Positions 1 to 22,050 of a stretch of 32,383 bases of DNA are shown here, in pieces. The stretch spans positions 1 to 32,383 of the forward strand of contig LRSR01000124.1 in the NCBI GenBank assembly GCA_001579985.1, given 5' to 3'. The stretch comes from Hypsibius dujardini. Taxonomy: Eukaryota; Tardigrada; Eutardigrada; Parachela; Hypsibiidae. Below the pieces are notes generated by a model. That model saw only the letters and a list, made by a program, of their open reading frames with translations, did not search any database and was not told the DNA's origin. How positions within the stretch are numbered: the stretch's first letter is position 1; each line of letters starts with the position of its first letter. The position numbers and the translations under genes are program-made.

Positions 1-75
1 CAGACACAGACACAGACACAGACACAGACACAGACACAGACACAGACACAGACACAGACACAGACACAGACACAA
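1..75. repeat. (CAGACA)n simple repeat
   Basis: A near-perfect hexanucleotide CAGACA repeat fills the left edge and continues beyond the window. It lies in the intron before the MAM-like exon at 169. It is related in composition to the GACA tetranucleotide arrays elsewhere in this window but has a 6-bp period. Confidence 0.95.
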
Positions 76-168
76 ATGTCTAAACAAATGCCTACACGGA
101 TATTTATTGTAGACATTCACAGACTGTTAGTCCGTAATGTCTTGATTGACTGGGAACCTTTTCTGCAG

Positions 169-659
169 ATTCGAATTTCCTTACCGTCCAAGAGAAGGAC
201 GACTACGGCGCGCATTCTCAAGCCGCCATCGTCACACGTTCTATCAGACATTACACCTCGTCGTGGCTCAGCTTTTGGTGGGCCAAATACGAGAAATCGC
301 AGCACCCAGACACAGCCGTCTTCGTGAAGATCATCACTGAGTCCGAGACCAAGACCGTCTTCCACAGCAAGCTCCCTGCCCACAACTGGGTGCACCAGAA
401 TGTCAGCATCCCCTTCACCGGAAAATACCGAGTAAGGGCCACTTTCCGAACTCGTCTCAACTTTCGAAAGTGTGTCCTCTTACTGACGTTTTTTTGTGTG
501 ATGTAGATTTTGATTGGGTTCCAATTGAACACCCACCAGAGCATCGGTGCCCTGGATGAGATCGAGTTTTCGGAAGAGGTGCAAGCTCCGATTGAACACA
601 CAACGGTCGGTCCAGAAGGCAGCGGCTACTCCGAGGACACCAAAGAATTTCTTTTTTGA
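169..659 (+). CDS. MAM-like domain protein, last two exons (5' truncated)
   Basis: Two exons are visible, 169-431 and 507-659. They are separated by a 75-bp phase-0 intron (GTAAGG...ATGTAG) and preceded by an acceptor TTCTGCAG ending at 168. The first exon opens with two bases of a split codon, then reads SNFLTVQEKDDYGAHSQAA. They encode 137 residues ending EDTKEFLF-stop. The order LSFWWAKY, then a strand-rich stretch with W in LPAHNWVHQN, then YRILIGFQLN and IGALDEIEF matches the second half of a MAM domain, an extracellular adhesion or receptor domain (compare CLSFWY...W...iAlDDI). MAM domains usually carry paired cysteines; none occurs here, and the one normally just before LSFW is a tryptophan. 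A short acidic tail follows with no transmembrane helix, so this end of the protein is probably secreted. The 5' exons lie outside the window. The exon structure is well supported; the MAM assignment is by motif only. Confidence 0.7.
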
Positions 660-882
660 TTCTCGCCTAAATCTCCGCGTTTAAACACTTTGACTTATAC
701 CGGTAGTCGTGTCGGCGTTTTACGATTTTCTTTGGGACTCGGAACGGGCGAAAGGTAACAGATCGTTTGCTGTATTGCCGCTCTTTGACATCAGAGCAAG
801 AGCGTCGATCTGTCAGCTCGCAAAAACAACGCAGTGGCAACCGGCAAGTCCCAATTAATGAGACGGAAATGCTGCACAACAG
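660..882. other. Spacer after the MAM-like gene
   Basis: The 3' flank of the MAM-like gene. I see no AATAAA close to the stop and no further coding exon. It leads directly into the TGTC array. Confidence 0.5.
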
Positions 883-888
883 TTGGTT

Positions 889-959
<71 letters not shown>

Positions 960-967
960 TTGTCTGC

Positions 968-1000
<33 letters not shown>

Positions 1001-1275
1001 GATCGGCCAATCGGGCTGACGGCCTGGCAGTCATTCGCTTTGTCGGCCTATCGGTCTTCCGGTCTGTCTTTCAGCTTGTCTGTCTTCTTGCATATCTCTT
1101 TCTCTGCCTGTCTATCGGTCTGTCAATCATTGGTCTGTCGGTCTGTCTCTCCGCCTGTTTCTCGACCTGCTGATCTCTAGGGTTTTCGGTCTGTCAGTTT
1201 GTCGGTCTGTCGATCGGTTTGTCGGTCGGTTTGTCTGCCTCTTTGTTTGTCTATCGGTCTTCTGGTCGGGTGTGT
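883..1275. repeat. (TGTC)n tetranucleotide array, degenerate at right
   Basis: TGTC/CTGT units are nearly pure to about 1000 and then decay into related words (CGGT, CTAT, TTCG). The 12-nt reading period has no stop in any of the six frames, so it produces long spurious LSVC/QTDR reading frames. No gene is supported here. Confidence 0.95.
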
Positions 1276-1931
1276 CGAAACTAATTGAATGCTGATTGAA
1301 ACCAAGTAGGCAAAAAACTTTGTCATTGATTGCATAGATAAATTTTGTCAGCTAATGGCAAGATAGAAAAAAGAGGTATTCAAAATTAAGACTACATGGA
1401 ACATAAAAAAATGTACTGATTACATCAACGTAACGATGTAAATTAAATTAAGCGAGCAATAGCAATAGCGATTTGAAGAGTTTTTGTAATTTTGTCGTAG
1501 TCAGTGTCTCCACCTAGGGTAAAACTTGGAGGTTTCAAACCGGAACTTTCAACTTGGAACTTCCGCAGTTTCGAGACACCCCTTCCGGTCTTCCTATCTC
1601 TCGGTCTTTTGGTTTGCTGATTTGGTTGTTTGTCTGTCTGTCTCTCGCGATCTGTCGTTCTCACTGGAGTCATTCGCACCGTAGACGATCCCTTATTTAC
1701 GCGTCAATTGACTGACCGGCTGATACGTACTAGCCCAAACTACCAACCTGAACAAACAAAGCAAACATTCCATTCAGCTCTCTAAGTTTCACCCCGTGCT
1801 ATATCACCGATTCTGGTGTACCTGTATCTCCATGGTTCTCCAATAGACAGTAACAGTCAAATTCCTGCCGTGCGGTGACAGTCACGTCGTTTTGCGGTGT
1901 TTGCGTTTTGGTGGGAAAGAGTTCGCCTAAA
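1276..1931. other. Intergenic region upstream of the Ly6-like gene
   Basis: No coding exon or RNA gene recognised. It contains a short CTGT remnant near 1625-1650. The promoter and 5' UTR of the downstream gene must lie in its right part, but I see no clear TATA box. Confidence 0.5.
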
Positions 1932-1998
1932 ATGGCTCGACACTTGGTGGGAACTTGCCTCACCCTAATCTTGGCCTGTTTCACAGGTGCGTTTTATG

Positions 1999-2040
<42 letters not shown>

Positions 2041-3499
2041 GTATTAGCAATTGCGCACTAGCAATTACGTATTAGCAATTGCGTACTAGCAATTACGTAT
2101 TAGCAATTACGTATTAGCAATTACGTATTAGCAATTGCGCTAGCAATTACGTATTAGCAATTGCGTACTAGCAATTACGTATTAGCAATTACGTACTAGC
2201 AATTACGTACTAGCAATTGCGTACTTATGTACTCGCGGGAATATTCCGTCAGAGACTCTGTTTTTGTTGCAGTCTCCTCCGGTTTTCGTTGTTACGTCTG
2301 CGAGAGGGAAAACTGCGACGCAGCCACGGTCTCTTCATTGTCGGAGTGCGGACCGAATGTTGGCCACTGCTTCAAGCAGTACAACAGCTGGGGAAGTAGT
2401 AAGCTCCTTTCCCATCATACCACATAATTAATTAACTGACTGGTTATTTCTTATTACTTGATTGATTGATTGATTAATCATGTGTTTTTGTTTGGTTTCT
2501 TGCGTTCCACTTGTACAAACCACCTGATGGTGTGTTCACAATCAATTTTAGCAAACTTTGTATATCACATTTATGCCCCCAAAGCAGTTTGCAATGTCTG
2601 AATTTGAATAAAATTTTGTTGAAATAGAGGAGTTTACGTGAAAGAAGTGAAAGTCTGCAGCAAAACATCCAAAGGAAGATAACTTTATTTTATGTAAAAG
2701 AAGAAGCCATTTTTTGTGCATTTAAAATAATAAAGTTAACTGAATTATTAGTATTCTAATATTTGCATTTTGAGATTTTTTACAAATAGAAGTCTATAGT
2801 AATCGATTTCAAATTTCAGAACAAAATGAGAACAAACTGAGAACTAATTCATTCAATTCTATTTAAAAGAAGTATTTTCTGCATTTAAAGTAATATTTTG
2901 ATTAAGGGAATATTATCGCAATATCTCAATTCCGAGACGTCACATAAATACAGATTCACATAAATCGATCAGAAATTTTGCGACTCTAATTTTCTATATA
3001 ATAATTTTTGAATGAAAGAGTATCCTTTATTGTATTACAATATCACAGAATAGTGGAAAGATTGGGAACGAAGATGCAAGCCGATGAATGCTTCATTTCA
3101 TTTCATTTCATTTCATTTCATTTCATTTCATTTCATTTCATTTCATTTCATTTCATTTCATTTCATTTCATTTCATTTCTGTATTGCAGACGTCATTACG
3201 GTTCGCGGGTGTGGAAAGGTCAAGGGATCAGAGAACACCACGATGGTCGGCGACCACAACTGCATATATGCTCGTAAGAGGAGCTTCATCTTTCTCCTGC
3301 TATGATTAAAGGACGTACTACGTGACCATTCCTCTGTAAATTCGCAGTCTATCAAAGCCCGTTGGAAGAGATCCCCTTCCACTCCATCTCCTGTAACTGC
3401 AAAAGCGATTCCTGCAATACCGCGGCACCCGGCACGAAGACCTCCATTATGACGGCCGGATTGTCCGTGGTTGTCCTCGTCCTACTCCGCAAACGGTGA
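1932..3499 (+). CDS. Ly6/uPAR three-finger protein, probably GPI-anchored
   Basis: Four exons: 1932-1986, 2273-2398, 3190-3273 and 3348-3499. All introns are phase 1 with GT-AG ends, giving 138 residues. The protein starts with a signal peptide (MARHLVGTCLTLILACF, cleavage near residue 20) directly followed by FRCYVC, the first-finger signature of the Ly6/uPAR fold. The mature part has ten cysteines at 25, 28, 33, 44, 51, 68, 85, 104, 106 and 111, ending in C-x-C-x4-CN, the usual Ly6 closing motif. A sequon N-T-T sits at 76-78. The C-terminus (TAGLSVVVLVLLRKR) is hydrophobic, as in a GPI-attachment signal, although the final RKR is unusual. Family members sit on the outer cell surface and modulate receptors or channels, or help organise cell junctions; the partner here cannot be told. 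The ATG at 1932 is chosen because it begins the signal peptide and the first exon ends in a consensus donor. Confidence 0.88.
2000..2225. repeat. (CTA)n plus 14-bp minisatellite in Ly6-like intron 1
   Basis: Twelve or so CTA triplets (about 2000-2040) run into roughly 13 tandem copies of a 14-bp unit of the form GTATTAGCAATTAC or GTACTAGCAATTGC. One copy is shortened to 12 bp. The variants containing GCAATTGC are self-complementary. The block fills most of intron 1 (1987-2272). Confidence 0.9.
2399..3089. other. AT-rich intron 2 of the Ly6-like gene, left part
   Basis: Intron sequence between the donor at 2399 (GTAAGC) and the pentanucleotide array. It is AT-rich and includes a short TTGA/TGAT run near 2459-2475. 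No exon with matching phase and cysteine pattern was found, and none is needed because flanking exons join in phase. Confidence 0.7.
3090..3179. repeat. (TTTCA)n pentanucleotide microsatellite
   Basis: About 18 nearly perfect TTTCA units end roughly 10 bp before the intron 2 acceptor of the Ly6-like gene (AG at 3188-3189). On the coding strand it forms a long pyrimidine-rich tract where the branch point and polypyrimidine tract should be. Confidence 0.97.
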
Positions 3500-4916
3500 C
3501 GCGTTCCACAAAGACCAACGATATCGAATAGCAATCAAACTGTGGAAAACATAAAAGACCATCCGATGGCCTTGCACTTTTTGGTGTTCTTGATTCACAG
3601 CTGCCTTTTGATCTATTACACTTTCTCTGTGGCGTAACAGATCTCTCATATTTCTCTCGTCTTGCTCGATTTTGAGCCTACTGTTTGCATTACGAATGTC
3701 AGACAACCTATGGCTGCTTCTCGATACGGTAGGTAGACAGATGGAATGGTTAATAAACAGGCAAACAGACAGACAGACAGACAGTCAACAAACAGACATG
3801 ACAAGTACAGATACATCGACACAGTGTAGACGTGTAAATAGATATACAGACAGACGAGAAGACAGACAGGCAAGTCAACAGAAAGACGGAACGACAAACA
3901 GTTAAAAAGCACGCAAACACGCAAACAGGCAGACACTTTCAGTGCTGTTTTAGCGGTATCCATAAACAAGCAAACTCCCGAGTTAAAGGACTTTTTCGGA
4001 CATTTTTAACGCCTATGCTGATGAGAACTCGAGTTTAAATTCCAAATCGTTAAACTACAGAGTAAAACTCAGGAGTTTCAGGGTTATATAACAGCACTGG
4101 ATACGTTGAGAAACTGCATAAGTCTACGGAAGACATAGACGATATACAGCCAGACAAAGACGTGAACAGGCAGGCAGATGGACAGACAAATAGCGAACCG
4201 GAATACGAGTTGTCAAGAAGGACGCAAATGTCAAGTTCTGTTCTGCTTCTTGTTTGCTTCGACTCTTTATAAATAATAACCACCAGCGCGTGAATAGGTT
4301 TCTAACAATTGAATAGTATTGTAACATGTAGCACAGAAGTTTGTAGCCACCATAAAAAACAAATGAAAAACAAGTCCAGAGAAAGAGAGCCAAGAGGGGA
4401 GTTAAATAAAGAAGGAAATTGGGCGGCACGCAACGCAGACGGGAAAAGAGGGATAGAGAGATACGGTAGTAGAAGAAACGAAAACCAGAGCGCATCATCC
4501 TTTAGAGTAACGCTTTAAAATCATCTCACCTCTTTTTTAAAATGACTTGCACATTTCGATCAGATTTCGCTAAATTAGATAAATTCCTAACGCACACCAT
4601 CACGCACAAGACGACGACGACGGCGGGATTTGTCAAGTGCTATCGCCCAGTTTCACCGGTCGGCCCATTCCTTGTCGAGAGAAAGATAAGAGTGAGAGAG
4701 AAAGAGAAAGAAGAGACGAGGACAGAAACAAAAAAGAAAAAACCCAAAATAAAAAGTGGATAGCGGATCGGATCTCAAGATGCACGTAAGGAGGTGCTGT
4801 TGCTGTTTCCGGCGTCCGTCACGACGCCAAAAGATATTTCCATTAGAGATATTTTTTAACGAACAAGGTGGTGGTCCGGAAGTATGAGAAGAAGAGTGTT
4901 TGCGTGTGGTCTCCCC
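3500..4916. other. Intergenic region between convergent Ly6-like and ATPase genes
   Basis: The two genes converge here, so this stretch holds both 3' UTRs. A CATAAA lies about 50 bp after the Ly6-like stop and may serve as a weak polyadenylation signal. The rest contains ACAG arrays (next entry), short GACAGA remnants near 4150-4190 and purine-rich GAGAAAGAGA sequence at 4680-4745. No further exon recognised. Confidence 0.5.
3765..3905. repeat. (ACAG)n array, imperfect
   Basis: Tetranucleotide GACA/ACAG units interspersed with related words (ACAA, ATAC). Reading frames across it encode low-complexity QTDR-type peptides and are not genes. Confidence 0.85.
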
Positions 4917-16651
<11,735 letters not shown>

Positions 16652-16871
16652 CTTGTCCTGCTGACAAAATTTCCAGCAAAATTTTCCCCTTTTTCGCCCC
16701 AACAAAAATAGTTTTAATTCCTCGCTGTGAGATTCCTTTTCCCCCAGGTGGTATAGTAAAGTGTTTTGGATGATGCACAACGGTTTCAGCTGACTTTCTG
16801 CATGGTAGAACCGGTGAGATAGATGGAGGATGGAGAAGGGGCGAAGCGAAGAAGCGAGCGAAAAAAGGGAT

Positions 16872-16892
16872 GATGAGGAGGAGGAGGAGGAG
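16872..16892. repeat. (GAG)n trinucleotide run
   Basis: A short GAG/GGA run about 220 bp upstream of the ATPase start. On the transcribed strand it is a CTC-rich tract that could lie in the promoter or 5' UTR. Confidence 0.8.
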
Positions 16893-17059
16893 AAACTGTG
16901 AATGGTAAAACTGCAGTGCGCTGAGTTCTTGCCTGCCCATTGCATTTGCTTGCCTCGCACACACGCACCCAGACAGGGAGACGGAAACAGGCAGGCAGAC
17001 AGACCGCTGAATGGATCGATGACGTCAGTTGTGTCTCACACATGCACGCGTGTACGACA

Positions 17060-17690
17060 GTGAGTTGGGTAATTCGGACCTACTACTACGGAACGCTGGG
17101 AACTGGGAACAGATGGAACCAATAGAACAGACGCGCGCTTTGTATAGTCCAGGTTCTAGTACAGTCTTCCAAAAAGGATGCGATTAATCACCTCCCAATT
17201 AATTCATGCTAATTCTACGGGATGTGTGACAACGGGTAGGGTAATTCGGAGCCGTGTTTGTGTGGATGGTATTGGAGCCCAGTACTAGGAACAGATGGAA
17301 CATAGGTTCGCTTTTCATTGCTTTGGTTCCATTAACATGTAGAAAAATAAAAGCACGTAATTATGCTGAGTTAATTATTTTATATTCCGGGATGGACGAA
17401 AATTGGTCGGGTAATTGGGAGGGGAGGCTATTATTATGAATCGTGGGAACCGGGAACCGGGAACAGATAAAAAAGACGCGCGCTTTTCGTCGCTTTGGTT
17501 CCGATTTACGAGTCCAGAATTAAAGCACTAATTATGCCGAATCAGTTCTCTCCAACTGCAGGACGACAACTGGTGAGGTAATCCGGACGGATCTGTTATT
17601 GGGGAAGGGTTGGCAATGGAACAGACGGAACAGACGCGCTCTTTGTTCATATATAATTGAGGTTAGAATTTACAGTTAAAAAAAGAATGC
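17060..17690. repeat. Degenerate ~170-bp tandem array, four copies
   Basis: The word GGGTAATTCGGA and variants occurs at 17067, 17239, 17409 and 17576 (spacings 172, 170, 167). Each copy then has a GGAACAGATGGAAC-like stretch and, in most, GACGCGCGCTTT, followed by an AT-rich AATTATGC segment. The array begins about 400 bp upstream of the ATPase coding start. Confidence 0.75.
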
Positions 17691-17817
17691 TCCTCCAAAT
17701 TACACCGAAATCGGGGCAATTACGGGATCCCTCCATCTGACACCTGGAGTGTCGCTCCTTTCTGGCGGTTGCCCGTTGTTGCGAGGTCTCTCCGGCACCG
17801 GGCACGCCCAGTTCGTA

Positions 17818-17894
17818 CAGCTGTGCCGCGGTTACTTTGAGGGTCGCCAAGCAGAATCCAATGAGCGACCCTCAAAGTAACCGCAGCACAGCTG
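17818..17894. repeat. Inverted repeat, 30-bp arms, 17-nt loop
   Basis: Arm 17818-17847 (CAGCTGTGCCGCGGTTACTT and 10 more bases) pairs with 17865-17894 with one mismatch in 30, leaving a 17-nt loop. The outer GCCCAG/CTGGGC can extend the stem with an offset. Nothing marks it as a known RNA gene. Confidence 0.9.
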
Positions 17895-20800
17895 GGCGTC
17901 AAGCCGCACATGGTATTTAACTAAATGTTACTCAATAGCTCCCGATATCTCTAGGTTCGAGAGGTCGCCCGTCCAAAATTGCTCATTTTGAACTTGTGCA
18001 ACATTTTCGTTTTTCAAGGCAAAAGATTGCCTCCAAAAAATCTCAGAACCAATTACAGAATTTTCTCAATTAAATTTAAGGTAGTAAAAACAGCCGAAAT
18101 CGCTCCTCATTTTCTAGTCTTCATTTTTTTGCACTATCTGTTCGCGTGTTGATAGAACAAATTGTTTTGTGCAGAAGTAGATGGGAACCCCGCAACGGGA
18201 GACCGCACAGTGAAAACATATAAAACAGTGGTGAAATCATAAATGAATTGGACGCAAAAATACGGCCGTAAAACATATAAAACTGTCATTGCTTGTAGTC
18301 CGCCGCTTTACCTTTTCTTCCTATAATAACCGGTAGAGGTTCAGTTCGGCAGTGCGCAGTATGACATGGGAAATTTTTATGGGAAATTTATGGCTAGAAA
18401 TGACGAAAAAACTGAACGAGTTGGGTGAAAATTTCGCTCGACTGCATGAGGAAGGAAAAAAGCTGACCGTCGACGTAATACATTAATTTAGATTGTTACT
18501 GTCGTCTAGCCTCGTCTGGTCAGCTTAATAATAATGTGCTTCATCACGGTGCGATACTCTACAAAACATGCTCACCGATCGTAAAATTACTACGATCCCT
18601 TCGCTCTCTGGTCGCTTCAAAACTCGCAGATAGAGAAAGCCACTGCGCAAAAACTAAAATTAGTCGACTAATTAATTTTTCAGTCAATTAAAACATAGTG
18701 ACTAAACAAGCTAAAGCTGAAAAATAATAGTTCTTAAACGCTGGTACAGTTTTAATTTAGTTATTTATTTAGTTTAGTTTTGCCATCCCTAACAGCTGCA
18801 GTAAAGAGATTACAATGCAGCGATAATTTAACCTATATTATTAATTAAATTCTCAAGCCAAATAATAATGGATCCTTTAGTATATAGCAGACTAGTAACT
18901 CGCTCTTCACGTACGCATTCATTTAGTAAACATTCGCTTCCGGGGGCATGTGTCTGTTCCTGCATGGTGATGATAAATGTGCCCGGACCACTACGCTCAC
19001 CTTGATTTCTATACTCTCGTATGCAAATATATTTCACCTCTCTCAACGCTTGCTCCGCAAAAGCCGTCTGACCACTTTAAAACTCCGTCGAGTCGACGAC
19101 GACGAGACGGTCGACCGCGAACCGAGGCCATCGAGCGAGATCGTCTGCCCTCAACAAGTCGAAAATGGGGGAAAAACAACCCTCCTCACAATTAGCTCGT
19201 CTGCCGGGGACGATCTCTGCCGATCACTGCCGTCTCTGCCGATCTCTGCCGTCTCTGACGATGATCATGACACAAGCGTGACACCTTTCGCGCCATTCAG
19301 CTCGTGTCAGCTGCAGGCGCGGCGAACCAACTATGACAAATCCCTACACATAGTCACCGCATCTGTCTGCGAGGGAAACTTAACTGAAGACATCGAACGC
19401 AAAGACCCCAAGGCGAACAGCTGAGCGGCGGTGTGATGGGTTCTTACGGTATGCACGACGAAGTAGCGGGTCCATTGTATATGACGGACGCGCGCGCAAA
19501 CAATGGCACATTTTTTTCGGTGTTTTCCGAGAGAAAAAATACCAGCGCGAATGGAGAGGAACCTATTAGAAAGTGTTATTCTTCACGACTTGGCCTGGCG
19601 GTAGGCCCTGCGGCTGGGAGCTCAATTGTCTGCCCAGGCAATAGTCGACGTTTTCTTTTTCTGGCGCGCTAAGATGTGTGAATTGTGAAGGACCAAGAAC
19701 GCCGCTCGCACGCCGCAGAAGCAAAGAAAAGTCCTCATAAAAACAGTTGAGAAGAATGACAGTTCACGGAAGACTCTGCCTGTACATGTAAGATGCCTGG
19801 TAGAGCATGTACTGTTATGCATGCTCGAAGTGTATAGATACTACTGTAGTACACTGCCTTAGAGTCGACCCTCACAGAAAACGGTTGAAACAAGACTGAT
19901 GATAGCCGCGATATATGACAATAATATATATTATTATAATAATAATATATATAATAATAATAATGTATATCATTGATAGGTAAGACTGAAAGGTAGACCA
20001 TATATGCCGTCCATGATCGAAGGTTATGCTACCTTAAAAAAAGTCTTAAAAAAAAGGGTCTAGAACAATTGTTACGGTTCTCGCTGAGTTAGGATGATAG
20101 GGCAAAATCATACAGTATGATATAGGGTACCTGTGCAGTATAGATAGAGATATGGTCGAAGAGGTCTCTATATCTTCTCTCGGGTCTCGCTCGCGAGAAA
20201 CGCACAAATGAAATATTGAGGAAGGACCTGCCGATGTTGCAAGACATACAACCCTAGGTAAACATGGTACAGGTAGTCAGGCAGTCAGTCCCGCCGGCGG
20301 GACCTACACCGGTAAGTGCGTGAATACGATTTTAATGCAAATAAAATTGACGCGCGGCGGAACGCGCTTTTATGGGTACAACACGATACACAAGGACCCA
20401 TGGCAACCTTTCCGTATGCATACGCACACACGTGGAGCAAACAGACACCTTTACACAGTTACTCAGCATGTTACAACGCTTCAAAGAGACCTTTTTTCTA
20501 GCTCAATCAACCACCCATAAGCCGATTTAGTTGACGCGCAGACAGTGTTATAGGGTGCTGTTTTTTTGCGCGGGCATTACGACTTACGTCTGGATCCTTC
20601 TGCCCGACCACCTTGTACGATGCCGAAGACATCCTCGATCCTCCCGTGCGGCGTGTGTGAGAGTCCTCAAAGTGAAACCTCCGTTGGAATATAGTCAGAA
20701 AATGTGGGAACCGTTATACGTGGTACAAGCGGTATGTCAGGATAAGATAGAGATAGGGCGGATGGAACGGCGACCGAGAAATTGGGTCTTCGTCGTCGTC

Positions 20801-22050
20801 AGAAAGCGTCGCCGAGAGTTGCTGCTTCGCCCGACCATGGGGACATGCTCGACGGTGAGGGAAGGTGAAGTGATGGTATTTCGCTCGCAGTCCATGCAGC
20901 AGCTCAGGTACAGACAAAGAACTCACTCTTTCTCTCTCTCGCAGGGAAGGTGGACCAAAAGTATATGGCTGTAATATACCGCGATTGCGCTTCCTCGCGA
21001 AATCTGTTGCGAAAGCAATCAAGTTTTTTTTACAATTTCCACAAATGCTATAAATAAGGCACTTGGGGGTAGATTATACTGCTGCTGCTGCTGCTGCTGC
21101 TGGAGAACAGAGATAGTCGTCGTCTACCGGCAATTAACTGCGGGCCAGGGAGTGCGCAGACTCGATCTCACGCACACAGCGGTGCACGATGAGGAAGGCG
21201 ATCGGAGGAGATGAGTCCGTACATGCGCACTCGAAAAACGGCCAACTGCAATAACTTTACGGCGTTTTGAGTGGCGCGGTGCTGTCCTCTTTCCTGGTAC
21301 CCTCGGTATGTGATTGTGAGTATGTATGTGTGCTTCCTTAGAGTCGGCTCTACGGTCTATACACACTCAAGGGTATGGGCAGAATGAAGCTACTTGTGCA
21401 AGCCGCCTTATCATCACCGGCGATGGTCCTACCTTGTTACTAAGTACTTTCTTTTGCCGCTGCTGTATGAGAGCTATGGGTACCCTATCTTGCAATTGTA
21501 TGTCTGCTATGTATACACACGGATTACTGTATCATATGTGTGTAGTAGATAGAGACAAGATACCGGTTTCCGGCGGCTCCTCCTACAGGGCATGAGTGTA
21601 CCATACATACCGGGCTTCGAATGGGTTGAGAATGTGGCATCAGCGAACGGACCGGCGCCAGTAATCAGTGCAAATCATCATCGTACCATAGAAACTGCCT
21701 GTGCTGTGAGACAATGCCATGAAGCAACGAGTAGTTCCTAGCTGTACCTTGTAAAGCTCAGCGATTGGGTAATAATAATGAAATATGACACCAATAAGGA
21801 AGAAAATGAATTGCGAAACACGCCACGATTCTGTAGTAAACACTGGCTTCTGCGAGGTCTCTGCTCGGGGCGGTGGATCTCCCGTGGCGGATCTGACTGT
21901 GTGTAAAATTGTTCTGGTTTTTCCGTTATTTCTCTAAGGAGAATTGTTATTCAGGCGTTCAGGGCGTTTGTGAATGGTTTACGTGTTTACGAACCGTGCG
22001 GTCTTCCACATGAGGAATGAAAAGTGAAGTTGGTGTAGTCAAATCTCGAA
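17895..22050. other. Intergenic region without a supported gene
   Basis: Mixed unique sequence. Items seen: two nearby copies of an ACATATAAAAC-type word at about 18217 and 18273; tandem CTGCCG words at 19200-19260; AT-rich palindromic TATA/ATAAT sequence at 19915-19975; a 16-bp perfect palindrome at 20288-20303; a (CTG)n run at about 21081-21102; and a TATAAATAAGG at 21049. A 158-codon open frame at 18948-19424 has no recognisable domain or splice context. No RNA gene recognised. Confidence 0.5.
21081..21102. repeat. (CTG)n trinucleotide run
   Basis: Seven perfect CTG units, about 30 bp downstream of a TATA-like word. Confidence 0.9.

Noticed and set aside
767-1180. Long plus-strand open frames of LSVC repeats
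   Set aside because: They are translations of the TGTC microsatellite, which has no stops in any frame. There is no start context, splice context or domain.
3008-3309. Open frames reading FHFIS repeats
   Set aside because: They come from the TTTCA microsatellite running into exon 3 of the Ly6-like gene; only the part from 3190 is coding, through splicing.
18948-19424. 158-codon plus-strand open frame
   Set aside because: Acidic/serine-rich with no signal peptide, domain, or supporting splice partner. It contains local CTGCCG repeats. Could be real but cannot be supported.
20531-20974. 147-codon plus-strand open frame
   Set aside because: Arginine-rich composition typical of chance frames in GC-richer DNA; no domain or conserved motif, and an overlapping antisense frame is equally open.
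21749-21826. Minus-strand segment with one hydrophobic helix between AG and GT
   Set aside because: Splice-like ends and a membrane-like stretch (FIFFLIGVIFHYYYP) are present, but no flanking exon of matching phase was found on either side.
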